The notes under the pieces: generated by a model
The model's database searches: none
Told to the model about the DNA's origin: nothing
The model's input: only the letters and a program-made list of their open reading frames with translations
Source: Acanthosepion esculentum
Taxonomy: Eukaryota; Mollusca; Cephalopoda; Sepiida; Sepiidae
Reading direction: 5' to 3'
Length of the DNA stretch: 64,000 bases
Assembly (NCBI GenBank): GCA_964036315.1
Contig: OZ038500.1
Location: forward strand, 59,223,446 to 59,287,445
Translations under genes and position numbers: made by a program
In this document: one piece after another, positions 11,042-22,984 of the stretch
How positions within the stretch are numbered: position 1 is the first letter of the stretch
How the letters are laid out: every line of letters starts with the position of its first letter

Positions 11042-11309
11042 TGTCGAATAAGCTGAGTTGACTTGAGTAGTTATAAAAACGAGCATGGACGTTTGGATAG
11101 TACACACAAAAATTTCCTGAACAGGCAAAGGTTTAAAAAATAAGAATGAGTTCATTTGTGGAAAACACACTTCGAATAGATAATGTTTAGTCTTAAATAA
11201 GGCCTTCAGACACCATGTGGAACTTGTATGTTCGTAATATCGCTGACGATACCGGATAAGAATAGCTGCTTCCTTTTGCCTCTCCAGAAAGTGCCTGAGT
11301 CTTTCCGTT
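11042..11309. other. No clear feature; possible LINE-J upstream sequence
   Basis: Bridges the solo LTR and the LINE-J coding fragment. The last ~80 bp are GC-richer and may be decayed LINE-J. Confidence 0.3.
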
Positions 11310-11880
11310 ATGCTTTATCTTTACAAGAGACAGAACCGACCAATAAGAGTGCATTACTGCCATATTCAAGATGGCGCTGCTAAGTCTTCACTTTGCACGA
11401 TCGACATTCCTTGGGGTCGTTTACACATTCTACTTCAACCGCTTTATCGCAGGCGAAACTTTTGCCAACCCTCACGCTATGCTATCACTATTTTCAAGGC
11501 TGATGTTTTGACCAGCTACATTCCTCAATTCCACCGGTTCAGACCTTCACAGCTAAGACCCGCCATGCCATGTACACAGAATCGGCTCATCCTTATTGCC
11601 TTCATTATTCCATTGGTAAAGAGGAAGTTTCCTTCAGCGAGCTTATTCCCTAGAAGTATTAATTTGTGGAAGATAGCTCCGAGAGGATGCTTCCCCTATA
11701 GCTACGATATTATCTCATTCGAGTCGAAGGTTACCTTTTGTCTATCCTACATATATCTGTAATCTTCAATTCTTTTTTACTCTCTTTACATTCTTAAACA
11801 ACCTCCTTCATTATGTCTCTACCTTAAGAGTCTCCTTGGCCTTGTATTCGGTGACGGATATTATAAAAAAAAAACGCCGC
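11310..11880 (+). pseudogene. LINE-J ORF2 C-terminal fragment and 3' end
   Basis: A 150-codon frame (11310-11762) covers the region after the reverse transcriptase palm. In order it shows 'LYLYKRQNRPIRVHYCHI', 'GAAKSSL', 'IPLVKRKFPSASLFPRS', 'INLWKIAPRGCFPYSYD' and 'FESKVTFCLSYI'. Members of this non-LTR family have 'IRPKMEYCCHIWAGAAKSSL' and 'RIPLVRRKFHS..FFPRT' here. The frame is open but many residues have drifted, and no reverse transcriptase core precedes it. The end is A-rich near 11860-11875. It is a 5' truncated insertion. Confidence 0.78.
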
Positions 11881-12570
11881 GACCATTTAATTTTCCAAGT
11901 TATTGAATTATCATAAATAAGTATAGTTAGTTTTTTTAATACCAATGTTTTCTTAATATAAATCACAAGAGCCACTCAAGGCAGAGAATTACTGTCTAGT
12001 CTTGTATGTGGGAATGATAGCGTTAACCCTAGACTTGAAGAAGCCAAGATTATGGTGATCGGTAAAACATCATACCGCATGTTTCTTTCACAAAGTAGCA
12101 AACCTTGAAAATAAAGCTGTCTAAATGGAACTTACTCCTTACTAATGGATATACGAATGGAACGGGAACGTTTCATCCTTGTGTGCGCGGTATGGCGGGT
12201 TCCTGATGCAAACGTGTGGACTGGTTGAACCAAGGAATGTCGCTCGTCAGAAAACATGTCCCGGAAGTGCTTAAAAAGGTTCTCGAAGTCGCTCAATCTA
12301 CATAACAAAAGATAAGCAATATATACTAGTTCATGTTTCTACTTTATCTTTGTTCTGTTACTAAAGTACAGGGACTATATTATTTTACTCGCCCTTTGTT
12401 TGCCCCCTTTTAATTTAGCTACATTTTAGATTAGTCACCGTTTTTTACTGCTTCCTGTTAGCCTTTAGTTATCACCAAAATCGGCGCAATAAGGCATGAG
12501 CTCAAATACGCAGTTCATATTTTTAATATCCTCCTAAATTTTACCCCCCAGCTATAGCATCGTCGGTATG
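11881..12570. other. No gene; one dispersed phrase
   Basis: The stretch at 12000-12090 ('ccctagacttgaagaagcc', 'tatggtgatcggtaaa') resembles text at 57690-57740 and 54515-54570, so it is a dispersed repeat of unknown type. Nothing else recognised. Confidence 0.4.
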
Positions 12571-12575
12571 TAACC

Positions 12576-12813
12576 TGTTATGGTCCAGGTTAGGACCAAG
12601 GAAGAACAACACGAAAACAAGAGTAGAAATAACGAAGATATATTACACGGAATAATAATAATACAAGATGTGGAAGGTGTTAGTATGACTGTCAGTCTGG
12701 TTTGGAGTGAACTACTATCGGCTCGACTCGATTCGTCCCTCTCTCTTGAGAGGTGTAGTATACATAGTGTTAGGAAGAGTTCATTCTGTAGTTATAGGTA
12801 AGGACCCATAATA
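12576..12813 (-). mobile_element. Solo LTR (LTR-G, gypsy family)
   Basis: Nearly identical to the two LTRs bounding the gypsy element at 49518-54441. The target duplication TAACC is present at 12571-12575 and 12814-12818, and the end has mutated from CATAACA to CATAATA. No internal region remains. Strand is set by analogy with the full element. Confidence 0.9.
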
Positions 12814-12818
12814 TAACC

Positions 12819-13375
12819 TTTAAATGCTTTTCTCACTGCAGTCGTCTCCTTTAATGTCATATCATAGCTTGAACATTTGTTTAAGGTAGCCACCCTTGTA
12901 CACGTTTATTTTACCATTGTATCTTCTCCACGTAGAATCTCTTTCACCACGCGTTAACTGTTTACTCATTTTTTTTCTAACTGCAACTTTCTTCCTTTCT
13001 GAGAACTTACGCTGCAACACTGAAATGTGTTCCTGTAGGAAACTCTATACATATTCATGTAAGCAATGTATTTCCTACCCTCCTTTACCTATTTAGACAA
13101 ATTGAGTTACAGTTAAGTCCAACCAATGGCTGCCTTTGTCATATTCTTCTTTCCTTTTTATCTTTTTCGATTTTTTTATAGTTTCATATTTCTATTTGTT
13201 TTTCTAGTTTTACCTTTTTGGTCTTTAATAAACATACTGATGAACTTTGTTTTCAAAGCTTCAATTGGCTTAAAGCGTTTATTTGGCTGTCTTGAGGTAC
13301 GCGCACGTGTGAAACGAACACGTTCTCGGGAAGCAGAACACTTTTTATAGTTAAACCATTTACCTTCTCTTTTAT
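12819..13375. other. Pyrimidine-rich spacer with no gene
   Basis: Runs of T and C with open frames on both strands (12896-13350, 13176-13493) but no protein signature. Confidence 0.4.
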
Positions 13376-13720
13376 GGCCCCGACTGACGAAAGAGGGTTT
13401 TAACAGCATTTTAATAGCCTGACCTGGCCACTGTTTTATCTTTCCTCCGTAGTTTACACAATTTCTTAGCCTTTTGCAGAGAGGATATTTCACTTTTCAC
13501 CCAGTACCAGGCTCGGTGAAGACACAAGTTAGAATTTCTACTAAATATTGTTGTTGAGAAATCTAACAGTCACGTTTATAATCTCGACTGACGAAATGTA
13601 TTATTAACTGCGTATTAATGACCTTAAATTGTCATTCTTTCATCTTTTGTCTCCGTGGTTTATACAAGTTCTTAGTTGGTTTTTTTTAAAGAGGTGGTGA
13701 TTTTTTACTTTCAGCCAATA
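13376..13720. repeat. Two diverged direct copies of a ~140 bp unit
   Basis: The units at 13376-13506 and 13581-13720 share, in order, 'ctcgactgacgaaa' type, 'taatagcctgacc/taatgacctta', 'tttatctttcctccgtagtt / tcatcttttgtctccgtggt', 'acaatttcttag / acaagttcttag' and 'tttttactttcagccaa / tttcacttttcacccag'. They are old and much diverged. Function unknown. Confidence 0.6.
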
Positions 13721-13776
13721 AAAGTCCCAAGACGGATATAAAGGGTTACGTTCATGGTCCAATATCCTCGTCCCTC

Positions 13777-14239
13777 TGTTATGGTCCAAGGTTAGGACGA
13801 AGGAAGAACAACACGAACACAAGAGTAGAAATAACAAAGATATATTCACAGAATAATGATAATACAAGAAGTTGAAGGTGGTAGTATGACTGTCAGTCTA
13901 GTTTGGAGTGAACTACTATTGGTTCGACTCGATTCCGTCTCGATATTTAACAACCCTCCCACGTGGGTCGCATGTGTTCCAAGGTCGGCTTAATGTAGGC
14001 TCGGCCAAAAATATGCCCATGTAGAACCCGTATAAACGGGTTCAGGGATTGTCTACCTCCCCGGACGAAACTTTGCACTTCGGCAAAGCCTCGTCCGAGT
14101 TTCTCTCTGCCAAAGCACAGAGTTCGACAGAAGTCGCACTCGATTCCGTCTCGACTTGTTCTCCGTCTCTCTTGAGAGGCGCAGTCTTTATAGTGCCAGG
14201 AAGAGTTCATTATGTCGTTATAGGTAAGTTCCCATAACA
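13777..14239 (-). mobile_element. LTR-G copy interrupted by a nested insert
   Basis: Same LTR as 12576, starting TGTTATGG and ending CCCATAACA, split by a 194 bp insert (13944-14137). The 5 bp flanks (CCCTC and CTTAC) do not match. Either a rearrangement removed one flank or the neighbouring Family G element inserted at the edge. Confidence 0.8.
13944..14137 (-). mobile_element. Hairpin-rich retroposed insert
   Basis: Inserted in LTR-G with a 17 bp target duplication ('actcgattccgtctcga' at 13927-13943 and 14138-14154), which implies target-primed retroposition. Read on the minus strand it folds into successive hairpins: CTCTGTGC...GGCAGAGAG, CGGACGAGGC...TTCGTCCG and GAACCCGtttataCGGGTTC. 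A second copy at 27410-27605 keeps the same hairpins. It looks like a SINE derived from a structured RNA. I cannot identify the parent RNA. Confidence 0.7.
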
Positions 14240-14242
14240 CTT

Positions 14243-15270
14243 ACTTAATGTGATTGTTGCTGAGGAATCAAACCCCGAAAAACGTCTCTTTGGGTTGGAA
14301 ATAGCATGCCTGGGTTGGTGGAACAGACACCGAGTCAAGCTCGCTCGTTTGGGAGAAGTTAAATCCCCCATTGGAAGAGTTGTAATTAGTGGGTAACAAA
14401 AGCATCTCGGGGATTAGCATAGAACTATAGAACTAACTGACCAGGAAGGAAGTCAATCTATGGGAAGAAAAACCCTGATTTCAAACCCATCAAGCTACGT
14501 TGCGGTCATATCACAAACACGGAAAAGGCTATGCAAGTAAATCCAGACAAAAAATACTGAGTGGAATCTCGAAGGATATTGGCGGTCGAGACTGGCCACT
14601 TTCCGGCACCTCTTGCCATCAAGCCGCCCCAAAATGTAATGCCTTATAATCTTGTTGATATTGTCGGTACGGCTGAGAGGGTCGGCACGTAGTCTAGGCA
14701 GCGAACAGCCTGCATATACCATCGCACATTGCTGAAGAGATAACTCCAGTCTCACCATCAACGGAATTTTGAACGAACCTTTATCTCGTGATACCTACTA
14801 GTTAACAATAACCACATTATCCGGATATTAATTGTGACCGTCAGACATCTTGCTAAATGTTATAGTTTTACTTTTGTTAAAATTATAATGGCTTCTACAT
14901 AAGAGAAATCAATACTCCCCAAACAAGGTGACAATGCGTCTAAGAGGCTACTGGGAGTGAAAGACAATGGGAAGACTCTAGAAGTCGAATCCTAAACAGG
15001 AAACAAGAGAAAAATTTGTACCCCTGTTCAAAAGACTAGAGAGGAGTGTGAATCGGACGATAGGTGAACCTATCTACTCCTATTGCGAGAGAATTAAAAA
15101 AAATAAGTTTAGGCGTAGAGGTTGGTATCGAGTGGAGAAAATTTTAGAATGAACTTGAAACCCAATCCTAAACAGGAAACAATTGATAAAACTCTACTCC
15201 CATTCAAAACACTGGGAGAAATGTGAACCAGACGATAGGCCAACCTATCTGAGAAAACAACACATAAATA
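14243..15270 (+). mobile_element. Family G dispersed element, copy 1
   Basis: Collinear, in inverted orientation, with 59985-60905. Shared text includes 'gaggaatcaaa', 'ttgggttggaaata', 'gtcaagctc', 'gatccagacaaa'-type, 'gaagagataactccagt', 'gatattaattgtgacc' and 'cctaaacaggaaacaa'. The 14975-15080 part is itself repeated at 15140-15250. Short protein-like stretches appear in shifting frames but no known domain. The type (LINE, DNA transposon or processed gene) is unresolved. Confidence 0.65.
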
Positions 15271-16405
<1,135 letters not shown>

Positions 16406-16784
16406 ATCAAAATTGTGGTCAGTCTCATTACTGTGGGCAACCAAGGGATTTGATTTATTGTATTGTAAGATGTAAATGTTGTTATAAAATCGAATATGTA
16501 TACTAATACCATCGGATCTAGGTACCACACACAAATCTTAAGAGGAATGTGCGCAGTAATAAGAAAATTATTACCAATTTCATGGGGTGTATTATACTTA
16601 TTTTCACCAATGTATGTATGTATATATATATATATAATGGAGGCTTTAATAATAAAAAGCCTACCCTCAACAATATTAACTACGAACAAAGACACAACGT
16701 TCTAACCGTATTTGGTAATTAAAACACCACTACTACACACTAAGACATACACATAATGCACATACTCAATTAAACAGAAAAATC
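16406..16784. other. No recognisable feature
   Basis: Contains a short (TA)n at about 16621-16636. No gene. Confidence 0.4.
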
Positions 16785-16961
16785 AAATCATCCTTGATAA
16801 TGGCTAAAGATATAGCAGAAAGCGCTCGGAAAAATAAAACACTTGGACAATTCTTACACACCCTTTGTCCAGCAAAGAAAACTCTTGTTCGTACACAAGA
16901 AAAATTAAATAAAAAACTTAACCGTAGTACCTTGTTTGTCGTTTTAAAAGTAACTTGCATC

Positions 16962-16985
<24 letters not shown>
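16785..16985 (+). repeat. (TA)n-tailed short repeat with hammerhead-like head
   Basis: Begins 'ccttgataatggctaaaga', continues 'tagcagaaagcgctcgg', then ~135 bp to a (TA)n tail. It aligns with 40690-40860 and more distantly with 61180-61340. The head resembles a hammerhead core, with stem II GGCT/AGC and then GAAAGCGCTC. The core string is imperfect (CTTGATAA for CTGANGA), so this copy is probably inactive. The 62-codon frame over it is also open in the sister copy, but I see no known domain. Confidence 0.6.
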
Positions 16986-16999
<14 letters not shown>

Positions 17000-17052
17000 T
17001 AGAGAGAGAGAGAGACAAAGAGAGAGACAAAGAGTGAGAGAGAGAGAGATAC
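16961..17052 (+). repeat. (TA)n followed by (GA)n microsatellite
   Basis: 'tatatatata' passes directly into 'gagagagaga' with a few interruptions (gacaaagag). Confidence 0.95.
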
Positions 17053-17999
17053 CGAACAACTGTTTTATAATCCAGTCGGAGTATTCATGACCAAGCATTA
17101 TCATCCTAAGCACTGCGTCTCTACAACTTAAAGAAGTGGCATATTTTGAAACTTGTAAATTTTATTCATGTCGAAACTCTAATGAATGTAAATCAAATCA
17201 AATTAAATATGTGAAAATAAAAGAAAATAAATTAAATATGCCCCCTAATGTTAGTCTTGTAGTTCTTTAGGCATAATGTCCCTTAACCATATGGTCCAAT
17301 GCGTATGCTGACAGTACGATATAATGCCAGATATCCGGTAGGCACACTGTCTGTAGCCATAATGTCCGGTAGGTAGACTTTCTAGTCGGCAAACTGTCCG
17401 GCCACTAATAGACTAGATATAACCCCTGATTCGTTTCGAGACATGCGAAGTAAAACTGTCGGGCTTTGGGAAGTCAGAAGGTAGCAAAACCAGCTTCTAC
17501 GTCTGTTTAAGACTGCCGACTGCTACTGGTGGGTCTCTGCATTTCTTTCAAGTATCGTGTTGCAAGTCAATTTGTACATTCATAGAATAGAGTCATAGGG
17601 TTAATAATTTGGGAAATGTCATGTTCCTGATTACATACCGAATATTGACTTCATATGCATAAATTTATTTACATTCAAGATAGAACAGTTGGGTTGTAGT
17701 AAAAAAAAAACACTTTTGTTTTCCTCTACTAATTATATATTCATTTTCTTGTTAAAACCTTGTAGTTTATCCTGTATACTAAGTTATAACCAAAGTAATT
17801 CTCATTCTAAGCGGCTACTGAGTATAAATACATTTACTGGTAAAATCAACTACCAATATCTATAAATACTGACAATTTGAAGTTAAAAAGGAGAATTTAT
17901 TCATTTTTATGACCTTTCAGGACGACGGCAATAAGAACTTTCTACAGCTTCCATTATCCTTTTGCTGTAAGTAATTCTTGAATCTTTACTATATTGGGC
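17053..17999. repeat. Spacer with short 'ataatgtccggtagg' repeats
   Basis: At 17265-17415 phrases such as 'cataatgtccggtagg' and 'ggcacactgtctg' recur in degenerate form four or five times. The rest is unremarkable and AT-rich. Confidence 0.45.
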
Positions 18000-18660
18000 G
18001 AAAGATGTATGACAAAGTGGAAAAAGAGTTTTTAGGATTTCATCGAAATGAATTTGTTTCCGTTAGTGCGACTAGAAATGCGCACGAACACGAAGTACTG
18101 GGAATTCTGAATTTTAAATTATTTTTGATTTTTTAAAAATGATATGGGTATATATTTGATATGTCCCGGTAAGGGATATATTTAATCGAAGTAGCTAAGT
18201 GGTTTTGGTTACTATAACCAAGTAGTACACGGTAGAAGTAATCAACTGGTACTCGTCGTAGTCGCAGGTAATATGCTTAGGCAATCGGTGTAGACCAATA
18301 GGATAGTCAATGGCGTAGTCCAATGGGCGTCGTCATAGACTTCTCCTTCTTTGGTCTATCCGTCAGTCTATATTTATGACTGACACCAGCCAATCATATT
18401 ACCGTGAGGGGGAACACAGGTGTATGCATATTCCATTATATCAATATTCTATCCGATTGCATATAGATTCATTTTCTTTTTGTTTCCATCACTTTTGTTA
18501 TTAGATGTCCAGACACTGTGATAATAGAAGATCTGCTAGGAGTGCTGAAATATTGTAAGAGCCAGGGGCGCAAAGTTACTGTGGATAATCAAGGCAATCA
18601 CTAAACATTTTCATCTCAATGAATTATTTTCACCTTTCACCAGAGGAATATTTGGGTGAT
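18000..18660. repeat. Duplicated segment, copy 2
   Basis: Partner of 16035-16405, interrupted by the MITE at 18139-18446. Order and orientation are conserved. Confidence 0.75.
18139..18446. mobile_element. MITE with 'TTGATATGGGTATAT' ends
   Basis: The left end is 'tgatatgggtatatattt', and the complement of the right end is 'tattgatataatggaatatg'. The sister segment at 16035-16405 lacks the whole block, so it is an insertion of about 308 bp. A 62 bp near-perfect hairpin at 22454-22515 consists of the same two ends placed back to back. No coding capacity. Confidence 0.6.
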
Positions 18661-18884
18661 TATCGTCCTTAATGTTAGTACAAGGAAACTGACAATAGTG
18701 ACTGATTTGTAGCAGAAAGTAAATTAGCTACAGGACAAGTTGGACGATGTGACAAAATGAACACCTAAAAAAGGTGACAAATTAGTGAAGATCGGTGGCT
18801 GCAGATGTGTGAAAGTAATTAAAACCCATAGCGTGTACACGTCTTAACATTTTGTGTCATTAGTAAGTCAGTCTTTGTCATTAA
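18661..18884. other. No recognisable feature
   Basis: No repeat or gene recognised. Confidence 0.4.
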
Positions 18885-19290
18885 GTACTTTTATACGCCT
18901 CCGTCTGTCAGGGTTGACCATGGGTAGCATCCAAGTCGTCTGAAGCATCGACGTCTCTGACTGTATAGGACGGTGCGAGAGTGACAATCTCTGTTGCAGA
19001 GATCGCATGTGTTTTCTGTCTATGGTCTGTTGGAGCTGTCACTTTGCTTTCTGCGGGCCCGCCTTTCCGTGGCGACTTGTGTCAGCTTCTCCTCCCCTGA
19101 CTTGAGGTGATTGGTCAGGGTTCCTCTCCATTCGAATCGTATGGCTCCCAGAACTCTGTGTTAATGTCCACAGCTTTCATTTCGCGTCTCACTTCATCGC
19201 GGTACCTTAGCTGTGGCCGCCCGGCCGGTCTCCTTCCAGCGGCCAGCTCTCCATACAAGTTGTTAAATTGCAGGTATATTTACAAATTTG
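18885..19290 (-). pseudogene. LINE ORF C-terminal fragment (RPQLRYRD type)
   Basis: Minus-strand translation with frame changes gives 'GRAATAKVPR' / 'GGRPQLRYRDEV', 'MKAVDINTEFWEPY', then a Cys/His remnant where related LINEs have 'C..C.R.CHSRIGLYSH', here decayed ('RSLQQRLSLSHRPIQSE'). This tail belongs to a third LINE family, distinct from LINE-K and LINE-J. It is a 5' truncated relic. Which clade is uncertain. Confidence 0.6.
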
Positions 19291-19399
19291 TTTTCTAGTC
19301 TGATGCCAATATGTTGAGAGACGCTTTCTTCGCCTGTGGCAGAATGTGTAACTCGCACGACTGAATGATATCGTCCGATGAATCCCCACGAGTGACCCA

Positions 19400-19930
19400 G
19401 GCTGTTGAGGGATGTCGAGTCATCATCAATAGAATGTTTAGAATTTATAAGCCAATTCTTGATCCAGTTAACGGATTAGACGTCATTTTCGAGATCGGTC
19501 ATATCGGAATTACTAATAAATAGAGAAAATAGTTATATCCTCAGGATAAATTCCGAGTTGATACCTGACGACATCAGGAACATCGTTGATGAAAATAGGA
19601 AACGTAGATCCAAGCATAGAGCTCTTGGGGGACCACCGCATTGAGGTGAAATGATCAGGAAGAATGGCCGTTTAACACAATTCTCATTACACGGTTTGTT
19701 TAGAAAGATTAGTTCGTCAAATATTCGGCTAGAGGCACAATAGACCTTCAACTTGTGCAGAAGGGCAACTTGACAGATCCTGTCAAAGATTTTCGAGATA
19801 TCTAAAGCCATATCACGAATCTCGTTGTTCTTTTCTAAAGCTTGATAGACCAATTCAATAATAGCCGTTAACACATCGGTAGTTGACCTAAGCGGTTAAC
19901 CTAATCTGTACAAACGTAACCTTATTATTA
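19400..19930 (-). pseudogene. LINE-J-like reverse transcriptase core, inverted part
   Basis: The minus-strand frame (19533-19874) reads 'TAIIELVYQALEKNNEIRD', then 'MALDISKIFDRICQVALLHK', i.e. RT motif A with its first catalytic Asp in 'ALDIS', and later 'VKRPFFLIISPQCGGPPRAL' (the 'GVPQGS' region, decayed to 'CGGPPRA'). The 'YADD' motif is not recognisable. Downstream in the same orientation comes 'VNWIKNWLIN'. The plus-strand fragment starting at 19960 takes up the protein almost exactly where this stops, so the two look like one LINE insertion with an inverted 5' part. Confidence 0.75.
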
Positions 19931-19959
19931 ATAGAACACGAAGAGAAGTATTCGGACAA

Positions 19960-20340
19960 TAATAAATCTTGAAAGCGTAATACGTGTTATACTGCGTTCA
20001 AATTATCACCACAGAGAGCCTGTTCTGCTTGCCATCAGCATGGTTGATGCTAAACTTCAGGAGAGCAACACTCTACGATTTCTTGGGCTCACGTTTTCCA
20101 CTGACATGAAGTGGAGCGATTATGTCAAATCAATGGCTACGTGGACTGCTGGAAAATTTGGTTCACTGTGTCGTACCAGACAGCTTTTCTCGTCATAATC
20201 TATGTGGCACATTGATTAATCTACCACACATCCGTGCATTCATTACTGCTTACATACCTGGTCTTGCGTTCATGCTGGTTATCTCAAGATCCTTGACAAA
20301 ATTCAAAGAACGGTCTCTAATGTAATTGATACTAAGCAGC
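19960..20340 (+). pseudogene. LINE-J-like reverse transcriptase C-terminal part
   Basis: Plus-strand translation gives 'HREPVLLAISMVDAKLQES', 'LRFLGLTFSTDMKWSDYVKS', 'TAGKFGSLCRTRQL' and 'HIRAFITAY'. This is the RT thumb and the region after it in a Jockey/CR1-like LINE. A few indels are present. See the inverted partner at 19400-19930. Confidence 0.75.
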
Positions 20341-20363
20341 CGTCTCGATTTCAATCACGTTCT

Positions 20364-20631
20364 TGTTACAATTTTTGGATACTAGTGAGCCAACTAAAAT
20401 TAGCTGAATCATATAGTCCACCAAGGATTAACCAATCAGAAAGCTCAAAATAGTCAATCCGACGGCAGCCATTTTGTTTTTTCTCCGAATATCTTCACTG
20501 CCAACCTCTGATATTGAAGATCTGAAGAATTACTAAACAGCTGCTACTAGTAATATTGGCGTTGTTCCATTAAACACATTACGTACTGCACTGGATTATA
20601 TATTCAAAGACTACGGTGAACATGGTCAACA
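20364..20631 (+). mobile_element. Solo LTR (LTR-R1)
   Basis: TGTTACAA...GTCAACA with the target duplication GTTCT at 20359-20363 and 20632-20636. It shares the CCAAT-like 'aaccaatcagaa' and 'cagccattttgttt' promoter region with the other R1 copies, but is shorter. Confidence 0.85.
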
Positions 20632-20689
20632 GTTCTCGCCGACGTGACGTTACTTCCAACTGTCATTTTCTACAAATATTTTGATGGCA

Positions 20690-21050
20690 ACTGTCTAGAT
20701 GAGCTTTTTTTCCTTGGTGCTTCGATTGCACGAATTTAAGCGTGTTACTAGATTGGCAATTAGGTCTCATCATTTTACCCTTGAAGTAGCTAGATGCACT
20801 TCTAACAGTTTCTTTTCTGGTAGTTCTCACCTTTGGTACTCCCTTCCGATTTCTTGCTTCCCTGCCACTTACAATCTTCAAAAGTTTAAATGCAACGTCC
20901 ATCGCCATGTCTTCTTGAACCTTGTTTCTTTTTTGCCCTTTCCTCAATTATAAACACTTAATTCATGTTATTCGCTTTCACGTCCTGTAAACCCGGCGTT
21001 CTAGTGGCATTATCACCTTGCTTGGGGTGAAATGAATAAAAAACAACAAC
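20690..21050 (+). pseudogene. LINE-J-like ORF C-terminus and 3' UTR
   Basis: The frame 20699-20953 contains 'RLAIRSHHFTLEVARCTSNS', 'FFSGSSHLWYSLPISCFPAT' and 'YNLQKFKCNVHRHVF', the terminal block of the LINE ORF, which ends at about 20951. The 3' UTR has 'gcattatcaccttgcttggg' and 'gtgaaatgaataaaaaacaac', a conserved A-rich end also seen at 58800 and 60170. No frame is intact upstream. It is a short 5' truncated copy separate from the one at 19400-20340. Confidence 0.78.
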
Positions 21051-21246
21051 TAAGTTACAACATAGTTTATGATAATATTCTAAGCAAAATTTAAATATGG
21101 CACAATGGCCAAAGTATGGGGTACTCATGAGAACCAAACTCACTATTAAGTCATAACTGATGACCAAGAACAAATAATGGTTTCAATTTTTCAACAATGG
21201 CAAAGATAACCCTAAACATAAAACTAAGCATGACACTAAATCTAAA

Positions 21247-21345
21247 TTATATATATATATATATATATAAAGGAAAAAATACAATAGGAAAACTGTATAA
21301 TTTTAGCCGATACGTTTCATCCAATGTGGACTTTATTAGGGCAAT
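21247..21345 (-). repeat. (TA)n with hammerhead-like motif 40 bp away
   Basis: (TA)n at 21247-21269. On the minus strand 21341-21305 reads CTAATAA-A-GTCC-acatt-GGAT-GAAAC-GTATC. It matches a hammerhead layout except for two G-to-A changes in the core. Stem II is GTCC/GGAT with a G-U pair, and GCC/GGC can pair as stem I. Confidence 0.5.
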
Positions 21346-21494
21346 AAACGAAATGAATTTATTGAAACAAAGTAAGTATAAACAACAAACAACTGGACGA
21401 AACGTGTCAGCAAAAAGAACCCAGTTTTCCCATTGTCTTTTTTTCCTTTGTACATATTGTCTTTTTCTACAGATTAATTCTGATAAATTTTTAC

Positions 21495-21496
<2 letters not shown>

Positions 21497-21587
<91 letters not shown>
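21497..21587 (+). repeat. (CA)n-(TA)n compound microsatellite
   Basis: 'cacaca' for about 45 bp passes into 'tatata' for about 40 bp. Confidence 0.95.
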
Positions 21588-21591
<4 letters not shown>

Positions 21592-21756
21592 AAGGGGTTT
21601 GCGTCCTCACCCCGAACCCCTTTGATCAAAATGAAATATACTTATACAAATATCCTGGGTAATGCCGTTTTAATATATATGTGGTTATATGACTTTATTT
21701 CTAAAACCCTAGTACAAGTTCGATAACAACCAAACAGAGGCTACAGCTACAAGAGG

Positions 21757-21759
<3 letters not shown>

Positions 21760-21838
<79 letters not shown>

Positions 21839-22025
21839 GTATATATATATATGTATGTGTGTGTGTGAGAGAGTGTTTGTGTGTGTTTGAGAGAGTGTTT
21901 GTGTATGTGTGTGTGTGCATTATGTAGAAAAATAGGAAAGAACACGTTAGGTAAATAATCCGGAGTTCTTTAGTATTTTTGTTTTTATATTTAAAAAACA
22001 GTGCTCCTTACAGAAGTAGAGATTA
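21760..22025. repeat. (TA)n/(TG)n tract plus ~110 bp linked repeat
   Basis: (TA)n at 21760-21852, then gtgtgtg with gagagag. The following 21920-22025 ('aaaaataggaaagaacac', 'ggtaaataatccg', 'aaaaaacagtgctc') recurs at 47685-47785, also just after a (TA)n/(TG)n tract. A repeat unit travels with the microsatellite. Confidence 0.75.
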
Positions 22026-22453
22026 AATTATATGATTCCTTCGCTACAAAAGAGTTCTCATGTTTCAAAAATGAGACCCGAAACCCGCAATATAATTATT
22101 AAAATTAAATTGAATTAAGGTATCAAGCCCTGTTTCAGCCTCAAGCGAAAATTTAGGAATAAACAATCATGAAATTTACGCATCTTTATAAACATGTCCG
22201 TTCGCAAATTTAATTACTATGGAAACGGCTGGGGCGCCCATTTTGGTTAGGTGGTCTGAATGTTAATTCTTATCCACATATCAGTCACCTTCGAAAAAGT
22301 CAAGCCGAGGTAGGGGGGTATCTATTTCAAAACGGATTATGGCATTCATGTACGCGTATCGTCTGGTCAGTTACAGCGAAAGAGAGCTGTTGGCAACACG
22401 GTATGTCGTGAAGTGTCTAGAGAATTTTGTTTTATTTTATCTATTTATTTATT
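22026..22453. other. No recognisable feature
   Basis: Includes a GC-richer patch around 22225-22320 without a protein signature. Confidence 0.35.
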
Positions 22454-22515
22454 TATTGATATGGGTATATACTTAATTAAAATTATCTTTATTTAAGCAT
22501 ATACCCATATCAATA
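22454..22515. repeat. 62 bp near-perfect hairpin
   Basis: Arms 'tattgatatgggtatata' and 'tatacccatatcaata' (about 23 bp each, one or two mismatches) around a ~16 bp loop. Same ends as the MITE at 18139, with the interior lost. Confidence 0.75.
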
Positions 22516-22854
22516 GAGAAAAGAATCAGCATGAACTCCGCTAATAAGGAAATATTCCGACAACTCAGTAATTTTTATTACATAGCCCTAAAAAAAAAGG
22601 CGGATACAAAAACGCTAACATAAGTTATAGAAACAATAGTACTAACAGGAAGAAAACCAGGAAAAGAAAAAACATCTGGTATGCCATTCTGTTCAACCAA
22701 ATGGTTAGTACTAAGCTAGGAATCATATTTTTTGGAAAACTAATTCGTTTGTTTTTTAATACAGTGGCAGCAGCTGGCTCCTCAAAAGTCACCGTTATTT
22801 GTTAGTTTGTTTTGGTATCTTTTACTATATCAAAAAGTCATTTCATGAAGGAGT
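22516..22854. other. No recognisable feature
   Basis: AT-rich spacer. Confidence 0.35.
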
Positions 22855-22940
22855 ATAAAAGAACTACAAATGACAAGAAGTTGTGGGGTGTCATAATCAC
22901 CTATGTTCTGGAGGGACATGGCATACAGAAAAATATGAAG
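22855..22940 (+). mobile_element. LINE-K 3' fragment
   Basis: 'tgacaagaagttgtggggtg' and 'cacctatgttctggaggga' match the DRKLWRA..AHV tail. Confidence 0.55.
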
Positions 22941-22984
22941 GAACTTTTACCAAGCAATTTTGATATACTTTTGAATAGGTGGCG

